NCBI RefSeq assembly: GCF_005048155.1
Contig: NZ_SUMB01000002.1
Span: 496,001-560,000, forward strand
DNA: 64,000 nucleotides
From: Streptomyces piniterrae
GTDB taxonomy: Bacteria > Actinomycetota > Actinomycetes > Streptomycetales > Streptomycetaceae
Direction of reading: 5' to 3'
Of this stretch, positions 23,574 through 32,576 are shown one piece after another. Each line of letters begins with the position of its first letter. Position 1 is the stretch's first letter. Both the position numbers and the translations under genes were made by a program. Below the pieces are notes generated by a model, which worked only from the letters and a program-made list of their open reading frames with translations, ran no database searches and was not told the DNA's origin.

Positions 23574-25049
23574 ATGGCCAACAAAGCCCCAATGACACAG
23601 AAATCCGCCACGCCTGTCAGCACGCAGAAAACATCCGCCCCGAAGACGGCCTACCGATGGCGATGGCCGGCACTGGCCGCATTGCTGCTCGGCGAGGCGA
23701 TGAATTTGCTGGACTCGACCATCGTGCAGGTTGCCGCGCCGGAAATACACGCCGATCTGGGCGGTTCCGTATCCGACATCCAATGGTTCACCACGGCCTA
23801 CACGCTCCCCTTCGCCATGTTCCTCATCACTGGGGGTCGTCTCGGCGATATCGCCGGGCGACGGCGAATCTTCACGATCGGCGTCACGACCTTCATGCTG
23901 GCATCGGTCGCCTGCGCGCTCGCCCCTTCGGCCGGTTCGCTGATCGCGTTCCGTATCGCGCAGGGCGCCGCGGCCGCGGTGATCATTCCGCAGACCATCG
24001 GCCTGATCAAAGCGATGTTCACGGCTGAGGAGACCTCCAAGGCGCTCGGCAGCATCGGCCCGGTGATGGGACTCGCCGCGGTGTGCGGCCCCGTGCTGGG
24101 CGGAGTGCTGACACACGCCGACCTCTTCGGCTCCTCATGGCGCGCCTGCTTCCTGGTCAACGTTCCGCTTTCACTCGGTGTCCTCGCCATGACGCCGAAG
24201 CTGCTCGAAGACCGTGCCCCGAAGCGGCCGACCCTCGACCTGATCGGCACCGCCCTGGCGATGACCGGCGTCGCGCTGATCGTGTACCCGTTGATCGGCG
24301 CCAATGTGGCCCGTATGTCGTCATCGAGCTGGAGCTCCATCGGCGTCGGCCTCGCCATCCTGATCGGATTCGCGCTGCATCAGCGCGGCGTCTCGGCACG
24401 CGGCCGTAGCCCACTGGTGGAGCCCAGCCTCTTCACGCGCCGTGGATTCCCGGGTGCTCTGGTGACATCCACCCTGTTCTTCTCGGTGACGACCGGCCTG
24501 ATGATGGTCGTCGTCCTGCAACTGCAGCTCGGGCTGGGAACCGACGTCCTCACCGCGGGACTCTCGCTCGCCCCTTGGTCGTTCGGTCTGGCGGTCGCTT
24601 CCTGGATCGCCGGCGGCCATCTGACGAAGCGATACGGACACCGCGTCATGACGGCCGGGCTCGCGCTGCTGCTGGTGGGCCTGGTCGCCGCCGTGGCCGC
24701 GTACCGCTCGGCCGGTCCCACGGAGTATCCGACGGCGTTGCTTGTCGCACTCGGCGTGATCGGTCTGGGCATCGGTGTCTTCACCCCCGCGTTCTTCACC
24801 ATCGCGCTGCGTCCGGTAAAGCCGCACGAGATCGGCTCGGCGGCCGGTCTGCTCAATGCAGTCCAACAACTCGGTGCCACACTTGGCGTCGCCGTCCTCG
24901 GCAGTGTCTTTCTCAATGGTGCCGTCGGTTCCGGTGGCCCCCTCGCGGCACTTCACGCCGTCCAGACGACTTTCTGGGTTGCTGTGGGACTAATCCTCGC
25001 AACCATTCTCAGCAGCAGGCTGATGGTCGAGCGGCGAATGCGGAGGTGA
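23574..25049 (+). CDS. DHA2-family (EmrB/QacA-type) MFS drug transporter
   Basis: A 491-aa, ~14-helix major facilitator. The N-terminal helix contains LLGEAMNLLDSTIVQVA, the DHA2 motif D1. The TM2-3 loop reads GGRLGDIAGRRRIF, and motif C in TM5 reads GPVMGLAAVCGPVLGG. These carriers expel cationic drugs or antibiotics by proton antiport. The ATG at 23574 is preceded by GGAAGGG. Upstream lie three direct repeats, and downstream a convergent two-unit Lrp regulator. It could export a metabolite of region A or B but is ten kilobases away and unlinked by operon structure. Confidence 0.94.
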   Translation: MANKAPMTQKSATPVSTQKTSAPKTAYRWRWPALAALLLGEAMNLLDSTIVQVAAPEIHADLGGSVSDIQWFTTAYTLPFAMFLITGGRLGDIAGRRRIFTIGVTTFMLASVACALAPSAGSLIAFRIAQGAAAAVIIPQTIGLIKAMFTAEETSKALGSIGPVMGLAAVCGPVLGGVLTHADLFGSSWRACFLVNVPLSLGVLAMTPKLLEDRAPKRPTLDLIGTALAMTGVALIVYPLIGANVARMSSSSWSSIGVGLAILIGFALHQRGVSARGRSPLVEPSLFTRRGFPGALVTSTLFFSVTTGLMMVVVLQLQLGLGTDVLTAGLSLAPWSFGLAVASWIAGGHLTKRYGHRVMTAGLALLLVGLVAAVAAYRSAGPTEYPTALLVALGVIGLGIGVFTPAFFTIALRPVKPHEIGSAAGLLNAVQQLGATLGVAVLGSVFLNGAVGSGGPLAALHAVQTTFWVAVGLILATILSSRLMVERRMRR

Positions 25050-25062
25050 GGTCGGCCGCCTT

Positions 25063-25083
25063 GCCGGCTGCCCGTCAGCCGGC
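25063..25083. terminator. Shared hairpin between convergent MFS and Lrp genes
   Basis: GCCGGCTG and CAGCCGGC arms surround a 5-base loop. The hairpin overlaps the Lrp stop codon and lies 14 bases after the MFS stop. The symmetry suits termination in both directions. Confidence 0.55.
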
Positions 25084-26103
25084 GTGAGAAGGAGTGCGTG
25101 AGGGGCGGCGAGGGGGGCCGAGGCCGCTCAGCGCCGGACTCGCCGCCTTGAGATTACGCATTACCGGAGTGGTTTCCAGCGATTGAACGGCATCGAGAGA
25201 GCCGAGCCGTTGGACAAGGTAACGGTGCAGGTCCGCGGGATCGCTGCACAGCGCCAGAGCGACCAAATTGGTGGGACCCGTGGTGGCGGCCACAAAAGCC
25301 AGTTCGTCGTGGCCCGCGAGGGTCGTCGCGACGAACTCCAGGTGTGCCGGGCGTACGGACATCCACAGCATCGCCCAGGTGTTGGCACCGAACAGTGCCG
25401 CATCCACCTCGACATCGAAGAAAATGCCACCGCTCGCCTGAAGATCCGCCAGCCGACGGGCCACAGTGACCGGCGACCACCCGGTTGCTCGGGCGAGTTC
25501 GGCGTGACTGGCACGGCCGTCCTTCTGCAGGGCAGTCAGCAGCGCGTCGTCGTTCGCGGAAAGCCGCCGTGAATTCGGCCGGTCCGCGGCGTCGGCGGCG
25601 TCTGCCGGATCGGACGGGCAGAGCAGGCGCTTCTGCTCCTCGCTGAGGGCGTTGGAGCTTCTTCGCCATTTGGTGGGGCCCCCGAGGTAGGTGTGCAGCA
25701 GGCAGTGGGCGGAGACCGCGGTGATGTTGTTCGTACGGGGAATGTCGCGCAGCAGAAGCGAATTGTCGGCCGTCGCATCGGTCGGCGTATGGACGATCGC
25801 GAAGATTTCGGTGCCGCCGGAACACAGCTTGACCCAGGAAGTGTCGGGCCGACGGCCCAAGGCCTGGGCGAGGTCCTGCGCGGCACCGGCGGCGGCCGTC
25901 AGCCGCACCATCCACTGCGTTTGACCCGCCCGGTGTGGATCGGCCAGTCCGACCACGCGCAGCGACGTCTCCGTCCGCAACCGGCTGTAGCGGCGTGCCA
26001 CGGTCTGCGGGGAAACACCCAGAGCGCCGGCAATCCGACTGAACGGTGCACGACCGTCGATGTGCAGGGCATGGATCAGGGCGCGGTCCAACGTATCAAG
26101 CAT
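25075..26103 (-). CDS. Two-unit Lrp/AsnC-family transcriptional regulator
   Basis: A 342-aa regulator built from two AsnC units in tandem, a Streptomyces speciality. Unit 1 has the HTH DGRAPFSRIAGALGVSPQTV and a ligand-sensing beta-alpha barrel around GGTEIFAIVHTP. Unit 2 has a second HTH DGRASHAELARATGWSPVTV and a second sensing domain (ATTGPTNLVALALC). The ATG at 26103 starts MLDTLDRAL, the normal Lrp N terminus. The 51 residues added by the longest frame are not typical. It converges on the MFS gene, so it may control it, but its own operator is not evident. The upstream 364 bp contain the lsr2 terminator. Confidence 0.9.
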   Translation of the reverse strand: MLDTLDRALIHALHIDGRAPFSRIAGALGVSPQTVARRYSRLRTETSLRVVGLADPHRAGQTQWMVRLTAAAGAAQDLAQALGRRPDTSWVKLCSGGTEIFAIVHTPTDATADNSLLLRDIPRTNNITAVSAHCLLHTYLGGPTKWRRSSNALSEEQKRLLCPSDPADAADAADRPNSRRLSANDDALLTALQKDGRASHAELARATGWSPVTVARRLADLQASGGIFFDVEVDAALFGANTWAMLWMSVRPAHLEFVATTLAGHDELAFVAATTGPTNLVALALCSDPADLHRYLVQRLGSLDAVQSLETTPVMRNLKAASPALSGLGPPRRPSRTPSHAG

Positions 26104-26389
26104 GCGCACATCATTCCGTCCGGGAATGAGGCCTGCGGGGCGGTCGACGAGGACGGCAACGAGCGCCGCGAGCGCCGTCTGGCCGCGCTCCGGCTGGTCG
26201 GCTCCGAAACCACTGGCCGTGCCGGGTGCCTTCCGGATCGACCCCGGCGCCGTCATAGGTGTCCCGGAACTCGGAGTGCCCGGTCAAAGCCGCCGGCATG
26301 TCCTCGCCGTCGGGCATATCGAGCCCCGTCGGAATCTGACGCCCTGTGCTCTGCGCCCTTCCCGTTCTTTTCGCTCCAGCAACAGACGA

Positions 26390-26422
26390 GGGGCTGCCGG
26401 TATCCACGACCCCGGCAGCCCC
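26390..26422 (-). terminator. Hairpin terminator downstream of lsr2
   Basis: Perfect 11-bp arms GGGGCTGCCGG and CCGGCAGCCCC surround an 11-base loop, 45 bases after the lsr2 stop on the minus strand. Confidence 0.75.
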
Positions 26423-26467
26423 TTCGCTCGTTGCGTACGTCCTGCTTGAACTGCTACGCCACCAGGC

Positions 26468-26797
26468 CTACTTGCTTGCCTTGGCGTACGCCTCACGAAT
26501 CTCGGCCGGTACGCGACCACGGTCGCTCACGGTGTATCCGTTCGCCTTTGCCCATGCCCTGATTTCCGCGGTGTTCTCTCCGCTCGGGGCGCCCTTGCGA
26601 GCGGACTTCTTCCCCTTCCCGGTCTTGCGCCCGACCCTGGTGAAGGGTGCCACGGCTTCCAAAAGCTGGTCATAGCTGTCCGGGCTCAGGTCGAGCTCGT
26701 AGGTCACACCGTCGAGGGAGAGGGTGTGGGTGCTGACCTCCGAGGTCTCTTCGCCTGTGAGGTCGTCCATATAGATGGTGATGATCTTCTGTGCCAT
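26468..26797 (-). CDS. lsr2: Lsr2-family nucleoid-associated protein (paralogue)
   Basis: A 109-aa H-NS-like xenogeneic silencer. The N-terminal dimerisation domain begins MAQKIITIYMDDLTGEE. A basic linker (GKKSARKG) leads to the DNA-binding domain ending IRAWAKANGYTVSDRGRVP, which carries the RGR AT-hook. Lsr2 binds AT-rich DNA and silences horizontally acquired and biosynthetic genes. Streptomyces genomes usually carry two copies and I cannot tell which this is. The ATG at 26797 gives the canonical start. Its promoter should be in the 26798-27229 gap. Confidence 0.95.
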   Translation of the reverse strand: MAQKIITIYMDDLTGEETSEVSTHTLSLDGVTYELDLSPDSYDQLLEAVAPFTRVGRKTGKGKKSARKGAPSGENTAEIRAWAKANGYTVSDRGRVPAEIREAYAKASK

Positions 26798-27229
26798 GGC
26801 CGGGATTCTACGGCCATCCGAGTGCGTTGCCGCCACTCAGCTCACCACTCATCCAATCGAGATAGGAAGGTTTCCGCACGAGCTATGGGATTCCTTACAA
26901 GCAGCCGACGTTACAGGCGATACGGGCGACACGTGCCGACCGGGTCGTTACGCTCGATGTCGACGGGACTCACCCCGTACCGGTCTCCAGGTCTCATCAA
27001 ATTTCGCACCTTTGGTGGGGTGTTAGACAGATCAGCTGGTCTTGTGCCAGTGTCGTTGGCCGGCTCCGGTCTTCCTGCAAATTCATGGGGATTCCGCCGC
27101 CCATGCGGAATGCCCATCCCATGCGGAATCCTCAGCCCGTCAGATCTTCCGAGAAGGTCGGCCGTCAGCGGCCGGCAGACCTGACGGGCAGCGTTCTGGG
27201 CGTGGGCCTACGCTGGGTGCTCGTGGGGG
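26798..27229. other. Intergenic region with repeats and a long hairpin
   Basis: No gene is supported in these 432 bases. CCATGCGGAAT occurs twice (about 27102 and 27120). GCCCGTCAG and CTGACGGGC form outer arms of a long hairpin (27137-27188) enclosing GGCCG-TCAG-CGGCC. The hairpin would lie downstream of the minus-strand gene ending at 27230 and may terminate it. Confidence 0.4.
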
Positions 27230-28327
27230 TCAGTAGCTGTCGTCGATCTCGATCACGCCTATTCGTTCCGGCCCGACCATCAGGAGGCAGGCCCCGTCCC
27301 CTGCGAACTCCAGGGGAAACCCGGCGCAGTAGACCAGCGTCGGGGTTTTGCCGGGGGCCCCGGTGACAGCCGTGGTGACCGTATCCAGGAGCTCCCGGCC
27401 GAGCCAGGAAACGAGCTGGTCGCCGGGTATCTCGGGGGATGCCTCATCCTCGTAGTCACCGGCCAGCCCTCGCGCCATGTCGACCGCGTTTCGCTCGGAC
27501 TCGGCCAGCACAGCGGCGAAGGACGCGTCGTCCAGCCGCCGTAGCCTGCCGTAAGCGTCTGCTTCCTCTGGAGTTTCCCCGTCCTCGAATTCCAGGTCCA
27601 CGCCAGGGGATTTGAACGACACATGGAAAGTCACCTGGTTGTTGTTGTTCATCCAGAGGCACTCACTGAGCAGGGCGGTGGTCAGGGCGATGCGGGACGT
27701 GAGGGTGGTGGCTGGGCGCGGACTCGTCGCCGGCAGCGACACGGCGGGGGCCAGTGCCAGCCGCCGCGTACGACCGTCGAAGTCACGCACCAAGAGGTGC
27801 AGCTCGTTGTTCAGCGGGAGGCCGCCCGGCTCGGCCGCGACGGCGATCCGCAGCAGGTCCATACCCTCCGCGGTCAGCGCTCCGGCAAGGTAGCCGACCA
27901 GGCACCGGACCCGTCGGTCGAGCACGCCGGTTACGGACTCCAGAGCGCCGGTCAGGAGCGCGATCGCCTGCTCCGCACATGGGTCGGGATTGCCCGCCGC
28001 GGCCCGCAGCGCGCCGCACATATCGGCCTCGTCCTCGATATCGAAGTGCTCGACGGACACCGGGTAGCGGTGGCCAGCGGGTCCCGCGTTGGCGAAGGCT
28101 TCCGGGAAATTCCCGTATGCGGTTACTTCCGTGGTGGTTGGTAGGCAGGCCTGAGGGCCTTGCTGCCACTCCTCCTCGTACGGAGCCGGTGCCTCGCCGA
28201 AGACGAGTGCGCACCGCCACGCGGGCGCGCCGGTGGCCGGGTCTGCCGGCAGCCATCGCTCCAGCAGGCGCGCCGCGGCCTCCACCGGGCCCGTCCAACC
28301 CTCCTGCTCCTCTTCCGTGCTGTTCAT
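27230..28327 (-). CDS. Hypothetical acidic protein
   Basis: A 365-aa acidic cytosolic protein with no signal peptide, no membrane helix and no motif I recognise. The ATG at 28327 follows GGAGAA. Codon bias is normal for the genome. Sixty-two bases upstream of its start lies a perfect LexA-box-like palindrome, so SOS control is possible. It is divergent from hemC. Family membership is unknown. Confidence 0.7.
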   Translation of the reverse strand: MNSTEEEQEGWTGPVEAAARLLERWLPADPATGAPAWRCALVFGEAPAPYEEEWQQGPQACLPTTTEVTAYGNFPEAFANAGPAGHRYPVSVEHFDIEDEADMCGALRAAAGNPDPCAEQAIALLTGALESVTGVLDRRVRCLVGYLAGALTAEGMDLLRIAVAAEPGGLPLNNELHLLVRDFDGRTRRLALAPAVSLPATSPRPATTLTSRIALTTALLSECLWMNNNNQVTFHVSFKSPGVDLEFEDGETPEEADAYGRLRRLDDASFAAVLAESERNAVDMARGLAGDYEDEASPEIPGDQLVSWLGRELLDTVTTAVTGAPGKTPTLVYCAGFPLEFAGDGACLLMVGPERIGVIEIDDSY

Positions 28328-28388
28328 CGCGGTTCTCCGCCCCCGTCCCGCTGGATCGATCAAGTGAAGCCAGCCTAGGACACATTCG

Positions 28389-28402
28389 CGAACGAATGTT
28401 CG
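28389..28402. promoter_or_regulatory. Putative LexA (SOS) box
   Basis: CGAACGAATGTTCG matches the actinobacterial SOS consensus CGAACnnnnGTTCG exactly. It lies 62 bases before the minus-strand hypothetical gene and 119 bases before hemC. Position favours the hypothetical gene as target. Confidence 0.55.
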
Positions 28403-28520
28403 GCCTGTGGATAACTCCGCACGCGCAGCCCGTACCGAGCCCAACCCCCTTGCCGTATCACCGAGATGGCCGTCGGGTCCCCGTGCGAAAGGCGTTGGGC
28501 TGACGCCCTATCATGGCCGC

Positions 28521-29456
28521 ATGTCCGCCCCTGAGCTGATCCGTATCGTCTCCCGTGACTCCCCGATGGCCCTCGCCCAAGTGGAGCGGGTCCGTGCCGA
28601 ACTGGGGGCGCTGCACCCCGGTACCGCCACGGAGGTCATTCCGGTGAAGACGACCGGTGACCGGTGGATGGGGGCTCTCTCCCAGGTCGAGGGGAAGGGC
28701 GCGTTCACCAAGGAGGTCGATGCCGCGCTGCTCGCCGGCGAGGCCGATCTCGCGGTGCACTGCGTCAAGGACATCCCCGGCGACCGGCCGCTTCCCGTCG
28801 GCACGACCTTCGCCGCCTTCCTCAAGCGTGACGACGTCCGCGACGCCCTGATCCACCCGGAGGGACTCACCCTCGACGAGCTCCCCGCCGGAACCCGCAT
28901 CGGCACCTCGTCGGTCCGCCGGATCGCGCAGCTCGCCGCCTCCCATCCGCACCTCGACTGCGTCCCGATGCGGGGCAACGCCAACCGGCGTATGGAGAAG
29001 CTGGCCGCCGGCGACGCGGACGCGCTGCTCCTGGCGGTGTCCGGTCTGGAGCGGATCGGCCGCACGGACGTGATCAGTGAGATCCTGTCGGTGGACTCGA
29101 TGTGCCCGCCGATCGGCGCGGGCGTCCTGGCTCTCCAGTGCCGCGAGGACGACACCGCCACCATCGACGCCGTCAGCGGCCTCGGCGACCCGGCCACGTT
29201 CCGCGAAACCACCGCCGAGCGGATGCTGCTGCACGTACTCCAGGGCCACTGCAACAGCCCCATCGCCGGTTACGCCACAACCGACCGGCGCGGTGAACTG
29301 TCCCTGCGGGCTTGTGTCTTCACCCCGGACGGCAAGACGGTCCTCAACGCCCACGAGTGGGCCGGTCCGCTGACGCCCGAGACGCTCGGCACGTCCGTCG
29401 CCGTCGCCCTTCTGCGCCAGGGCGCTCGCGAGCTGATCGACAACATCGCGCACTAG
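28521..29456 (+). CDS. hemC: Porphobilinogen deaminase (hydroxymethylbilane synthase), stand-alone copy
   Basis: A 311-aa HemC. Substrate and cofactor-binding arginines are in [17 protein letters not shown] and [11 protein letters not shown]. The dipyrromethane-attachment cysteine is in [17 protein letters not shown]. It polymerises four porphobilinogens to hydroxymethylbilane in tetrapyrrole synthesis. The usual copy sits in the hem operon, and the absence of other hem genes here suggests a paralogue. The motif GHCNSPI departs from the common GGCQVPI, so specificity may differ. The ATG at 28521 gives the normal N terminus. A strong terminator follows. Confidence 0.92.
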   Translation: MSAPELIRIVSRDSPMALAQVERVRAELGALHPGTATEVIPVKTTGDRWMGALSQVEGKGAFTKEVDAALLAGEADLAVHCVKDIPGDRPLPVGTTFAAFLKRDDVRDALIHPEGLTLDELPAGTRIGTSSVRRIAQLAASHPHLDCVPMRGNANRRMEKLAAGDADALLLAVSGLERIGRTDVISEILSVDSMCPPIGAGVLALQCREDDTATIDAVSGLGDPATFRETTAERMLLHVLQGHCNSPIAGYATTDRRGELSLRACVFTPDGKTVLNAHEWAGPLTPETLGTSVAVALLRQGARELIDNIAH

Positions 29457-29504
29457 TCAAGCGGTTTCCGCCGCAAAGTCCAGCGCGCGGCGCCACTACA
29501 AATG

Positions 29505-29542
29505 CCGCCCTTCTGACGCCGTATATACCGTCAGAAGGGCGG
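29505..29542 (+). terminator. Strong hairpin terminator after hemC
   Basis: Perfect 14-bp arms CCGCCCTTCTGACG and CGTCAGAAGGGCGG enclose a 10-base AT-rich loop. The rest of the 29457-29824 gap holds no supported gene. Confidence 0.85.
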
Positions 29543-29824
29543 TGGTGAGTGCGATAGGCGATGGGGAATCCATTCGCCGAGCCAATCCAGCGGCAGCTTT
29601 CATATCCGCTCATGTTCGCTGATTACTATGTGAATCACATCGGAACTCAGGGTCACGGACCTGCCCTCGGTCTGCTGGATTCTCGGGGTGATTCTCGGTA
29701 CTCGGCCGACGAGATGCGCGCGTCACCCGCCTGTGGAACCGTGGAAGAAAAGCCCGACCGCCGGCCGGAGCAGTGCGGGATGTCGGCGATCGAGGGTCAG
29801 GTTCTCGAGTAGGGAGCAACCCCC

Positions 29825-30211
29825 ATGGCCTCTCAGCGACGTGCCCACGGGTGGACGCTATTCGCCGCTGTCCTGATGATTTTCGGTGGTGTCATGACCT
29901 TCCTCGAGGGTATTTCCGCCATCGCCAAGGACGATGTCTTCGTCACGACCCGGAACTACGTCTTCTCGTACGACCTCACGGGCTGGGGCTGGATCCACCT
30001 CATCCTGGGCATCGTTATCTTCCTCGCCGGCATCGCACTGCTCAGCAACGCACTCTGGGCGCGCATGGTCGGCGTCGTCCTCGCGGGGCTCGGCGCGGTC
30101 GCGAATTTCCTGTGGATTCCCCACTACCCGTTCTGGGCCATCACGCTGGTAGCCATCAACATCTTCATCATCTGGGCCCTGTGTGCGGGTGATCGCCGCG
30201 CAGTGACCTGA
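29825..30211 (+). CDS. DUF7144-type four-helix membrane protein
   Basis: A 128-aa protein with four predicted transmembrane helices: WTLFAAVLMIFGGVMTFLEG, WIHLILGIVIFLAGIALL, MVGVVLAGLGAVANFLW and FWAITLVAINIFIIWAL. This small family is common in Streptomyces and its function is unknown. GGGAGC precedes the ATG. The DUF2252 gene follows after 3 bp, so the two are an operon. Confidence 0.88.
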   Translation: MASQRRAHGWTLFAAVLMIFGGVMTFLEGISAIAKDDVFVTTRNYVFSYDLTGWGWIHLILGIVIFLAGIALLSNALWARMVGVVLAGLGAVANFLWIPHYPFWAITLVAINIFIIWALCAGDRRAVT

Positions 30212-30214
30212 GCC

Positions 30215-31615
30215 ATGAGCTCCGGAACCGGGCTTTTCAGCGCGCGGGAACGGGCGGAGCGGGGCAGGGCGCTTCGCGCCGAGGTGCCCCGCTCCAGTCA
30301 TGCGGAATACACGCCGACGGCCACCCGAGCCGATCCGATCGACATCATCGAGGAGCAATCGGCCATCCGCGTCCCGGAGTTGGTGCCGATCCGCTACGGC
30401 CGGATGATGGAGTCGCCGTTCCGCTTCTACCGGGGTGCCGCCGCGATCATGGCGGCAGATCTGGCCACCACCCCTTCCACAGGCCTGACGGCTCAACTGT
30501 GCGGGGACGCGCATATGCTGAATTTCCGGCTGCTGGCATCCCCCGAGCGCCATTTGATGTTCGATATCAACGACTTCGACGAGACCTTCCCCGGGCCGTG
30601 GGAATGGGATGTCAAAAGGTTGGCGGCGAGCCTGGTCATCGCTGCGCGCGGAAACGGATTCGGTGACGGCGTGCGCGACGACATCGTCCGGGCGGCCTGT
30701 GCGTCCTACCGCGAACAGATGCGCCGCTACGCGGATATGCGCACCCTCGATGTCTGGTACGCGCATGCCGATATGGACGATGTCCAGGTCCAGGTGGCGC
30801 GGGAACTCGGGAGCCTTGGCCGTAAACGGCTGTCGCGCGCCGTGGAGAAGGCCCGCTCTCATGACACCCTGCAGGCGTATCGGAAACTGACCCGGGTGAG
30901 CGACGGTGAGGTGCGTATCGTCGCCGATCCGCCCCTGATCGTGCCGTTGGCCGATCTGCTGCCGGGTTTCGAGCGAGACCAGGTGGCGGAGGCGTTTCGT
31001 GCGGTGGTGGAGGGCTACGGGCACAGTCTCCGGTCGGACCACCGCAGCCTGCTGAACCAGTACCGGGTCGTCGACATGGCCCGGAAAGTCGTCGGCGTCG
31101 GCAGTGTGGGTACGCGCTGCTGGATTTTCCTGTTGCTCGGCAAGGACGCGGAGGATCCGCTCCTGCTCCAGGCCAAAGAGGCCGACGAGTCCGTACTCGC
31201 CGCGCACACCGAAGCGAGCCCATACACCCACCAAGGCGAACGGGTGGTCACGGGCCAGCGATTGATGCAGGCCGCGAGCGACATCTTCCTCGGCTGGGAA
31301 CGGACCACGGGGATCGATGGCCGTCAACGGGACTTCTACGTACGGCAGTTGCGCGACTGGAAGTGGGTCGCGGAGCCGGAGATCATGGTGCCTGTGGGTA
31401 TGCGGTGGTTCGCCGTGCTGTGCGGGGCCACGCTGGCCCGTGCCCACGCCAGGTCCGGGGACCGCATCGCCATTGCCGCGTATCTCGGACGGGGCGATGT
31501 GTTCGACAGGGCCCTGGTGCGCTTCGCGGAGAGCTACGCGGACCAGAACGAGCGCGACCATCAGGCGCTGGTGGACGCGGTCCGCGAGGGGCGCGTCACG
31601 GCCGAGCCCGGCTGA
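30215..31615 (+). CDS. DUF2252 family protein (kinase-like fold)
   Basis: A 466-aa DUF2252 protein, a soluble family distantly related to aminoglycoside-phosphotransferase-type kinases. Recognisable blocks are VPIRYGRMMESPFRFYRGAA, the catalytic-loop-like CGDAHMLNFRL and the metal-site-like FDINDFDETFPGPWEWD. The substrate is unknown. It is cotranscribed with the small membrane protein upstream. Downstream, 170 bp separate it from the Mut7-C gene. Confidence 0.92.
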   Translation: MSSGTGLFSARERAERGRALRAEVPRSSHAEYTPTATRADPIDIIEEQSAIRVPELVPIRYGRMMESPFRFYRGAAAIMAADLATTPSTGLTAQLCGDAHMLNFRLLASPERHLMFDINDFDETFPGPWEWDVKRLAASLVIAARGNGFGDGVRDDIVRAACASYREQMRRYADMRTLDVWYAHADMDDVQVQVARELGSLGRKRLSRAVEKARSHDTLQAYRKLTRVSDGEVRIVADPPLIVPLADLLPGFERDQVAEAFRAVVEGYGHSLRSDHRSLLNQYRVVDMARKVVGVGSVGTRCWIFLLLGKDAEDPLLLQAKEADESVLAAHTEASPYTHQGERVVTGQRLMQAASDIFLGWERTTGIDGRQRDFYVRQLRDWKWVAEPEIMVPVGMRWFAVLCGATLARAHARSGDRIAIAAYLGRGDVFDRALVRFAESYADQNERDHQALVDAVREGRVTAEPG

Positions 31616-31785
31616 GCCCGCCCAGGCCGAGGGCAAGTCACGAAAGTAACGGGCGGGAGCCCGTGCAACAGTCGGGATTTGGCACCGCTGCTTCCGCGAT
31701 TCGGTATTGCTGCTTTCGCATTACTCCTCGCGCGACTCGACCAAGGCGGTGGGAAACGGTTCGCCGGCCCGGACCGGACAATGGC

Positions 31786-32523
31786 ATGCTGTCCGGCGTG
31801 AACGGACCGGAGATCCACCTGAGTTTCGCCTCTGAGCTGCATCTATTCGTCGCCGCCGGCCGCCGGACCGGCCGTGTTCCCCTGGTGACCGATGGGTCGT
31901 CGACACTCGGCCATGTGGTCGAGTCACTCGGCGTCCCGCTCACCGAAGTCGGCCGCCTTGTCGTGGACGGCCGTGAGGTCACCGCCGCGCACATCCCGAG
32001 TGCCGGCGAGCATGTCGAGGTACGCGCCGTGGAGCGTCCGCAGGAAGTCCCCGGCGCCCCGCTGCGGTTCCTGCTCGACGTCCACCTGGGCACGCTGGCG
32101 CGGCGGCTGCGCCTCCTCGGTGTCGACGCCGCGTACTCGAACGAGGACCCGGGCGACCCCGTTCTCGCCACCCAGTCGGCCACGGAGCGGCGCGTCCTGC
32201 TCTCGCGGGACCGGGGGCTGCTGCAGCGGCGCGAGATCTGGGCAGGGGCGTATGTCTACAGCGACCGGCCCGACGACCAACTTCGCGACGTACTCGGCCG
32301 TTTCGCGCCCCAGCTCGCCCCGTGGACCCGCTGCACCGCCTGCAACGGCCCGCTGACCGAGGCCAACAAGGATTCGGTCCAGGATCAGCTCCAGCACGGC
32401 ACTCAACGCACCTATGACGTCTTCGCGCAGTGCACGGAGTGCAAGCGGGTCTACTGGCGGGGCGCGCATCATGCGCACCTGGAGGCGATCGTGGAGGAGG
32501 CGCTCCGGGAGCGGAGCGTCTGA
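31786..32523 (+). CDS. Mut7-C RNAse-domain protein with N-terminal ubiquitin-like domain
   Basis: A 245-aa protein with an N-terminal beta-grasp (ubiquitin/ThiS-like) domain (~1-85) and a C-terminal Mut7-C PIN-like RNAse domain. The C-terminal part has conserved acidic residues in FLLDVHLGTLARRLRLLG and LLSRDRGLLQRREI, and a four-cysteine zinc ribbon CTACNGPL … CTECKRVYWRG. The family is widespread and probably an RNase, but its biology is undefined. The ATG at 31786 is used; a GTG at 31798 is an alternative. Confidence 0.9.
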   Translation: MLSGVNGPEIHLSFASELHLFVAAGRRTGRVPLVTDGSSTLGHVVESLGVPLTEVGRLVVDGREVTAAHIPSAGEHVEVRAVERPQEVPGAPLRFLLDVHLGTLARRLRLLGVDAAYSNEDPGDPVLATQSATERRVLLSRDRGLLQRREIWAGAYVYSDRPDDQLRDVLGRFAPQLAPWTRCTACNGPLTEANKDSVQDQLQHGTQRTYDVFAQCTECKRVYWRGAHHAHLEAIVEEALRERSV

Positions 32524-32576
32524 CGGGGGCGGGGGAGACAGGGGAGACGGGGCAGTGCGCCCTCATGGTCTGCCCG

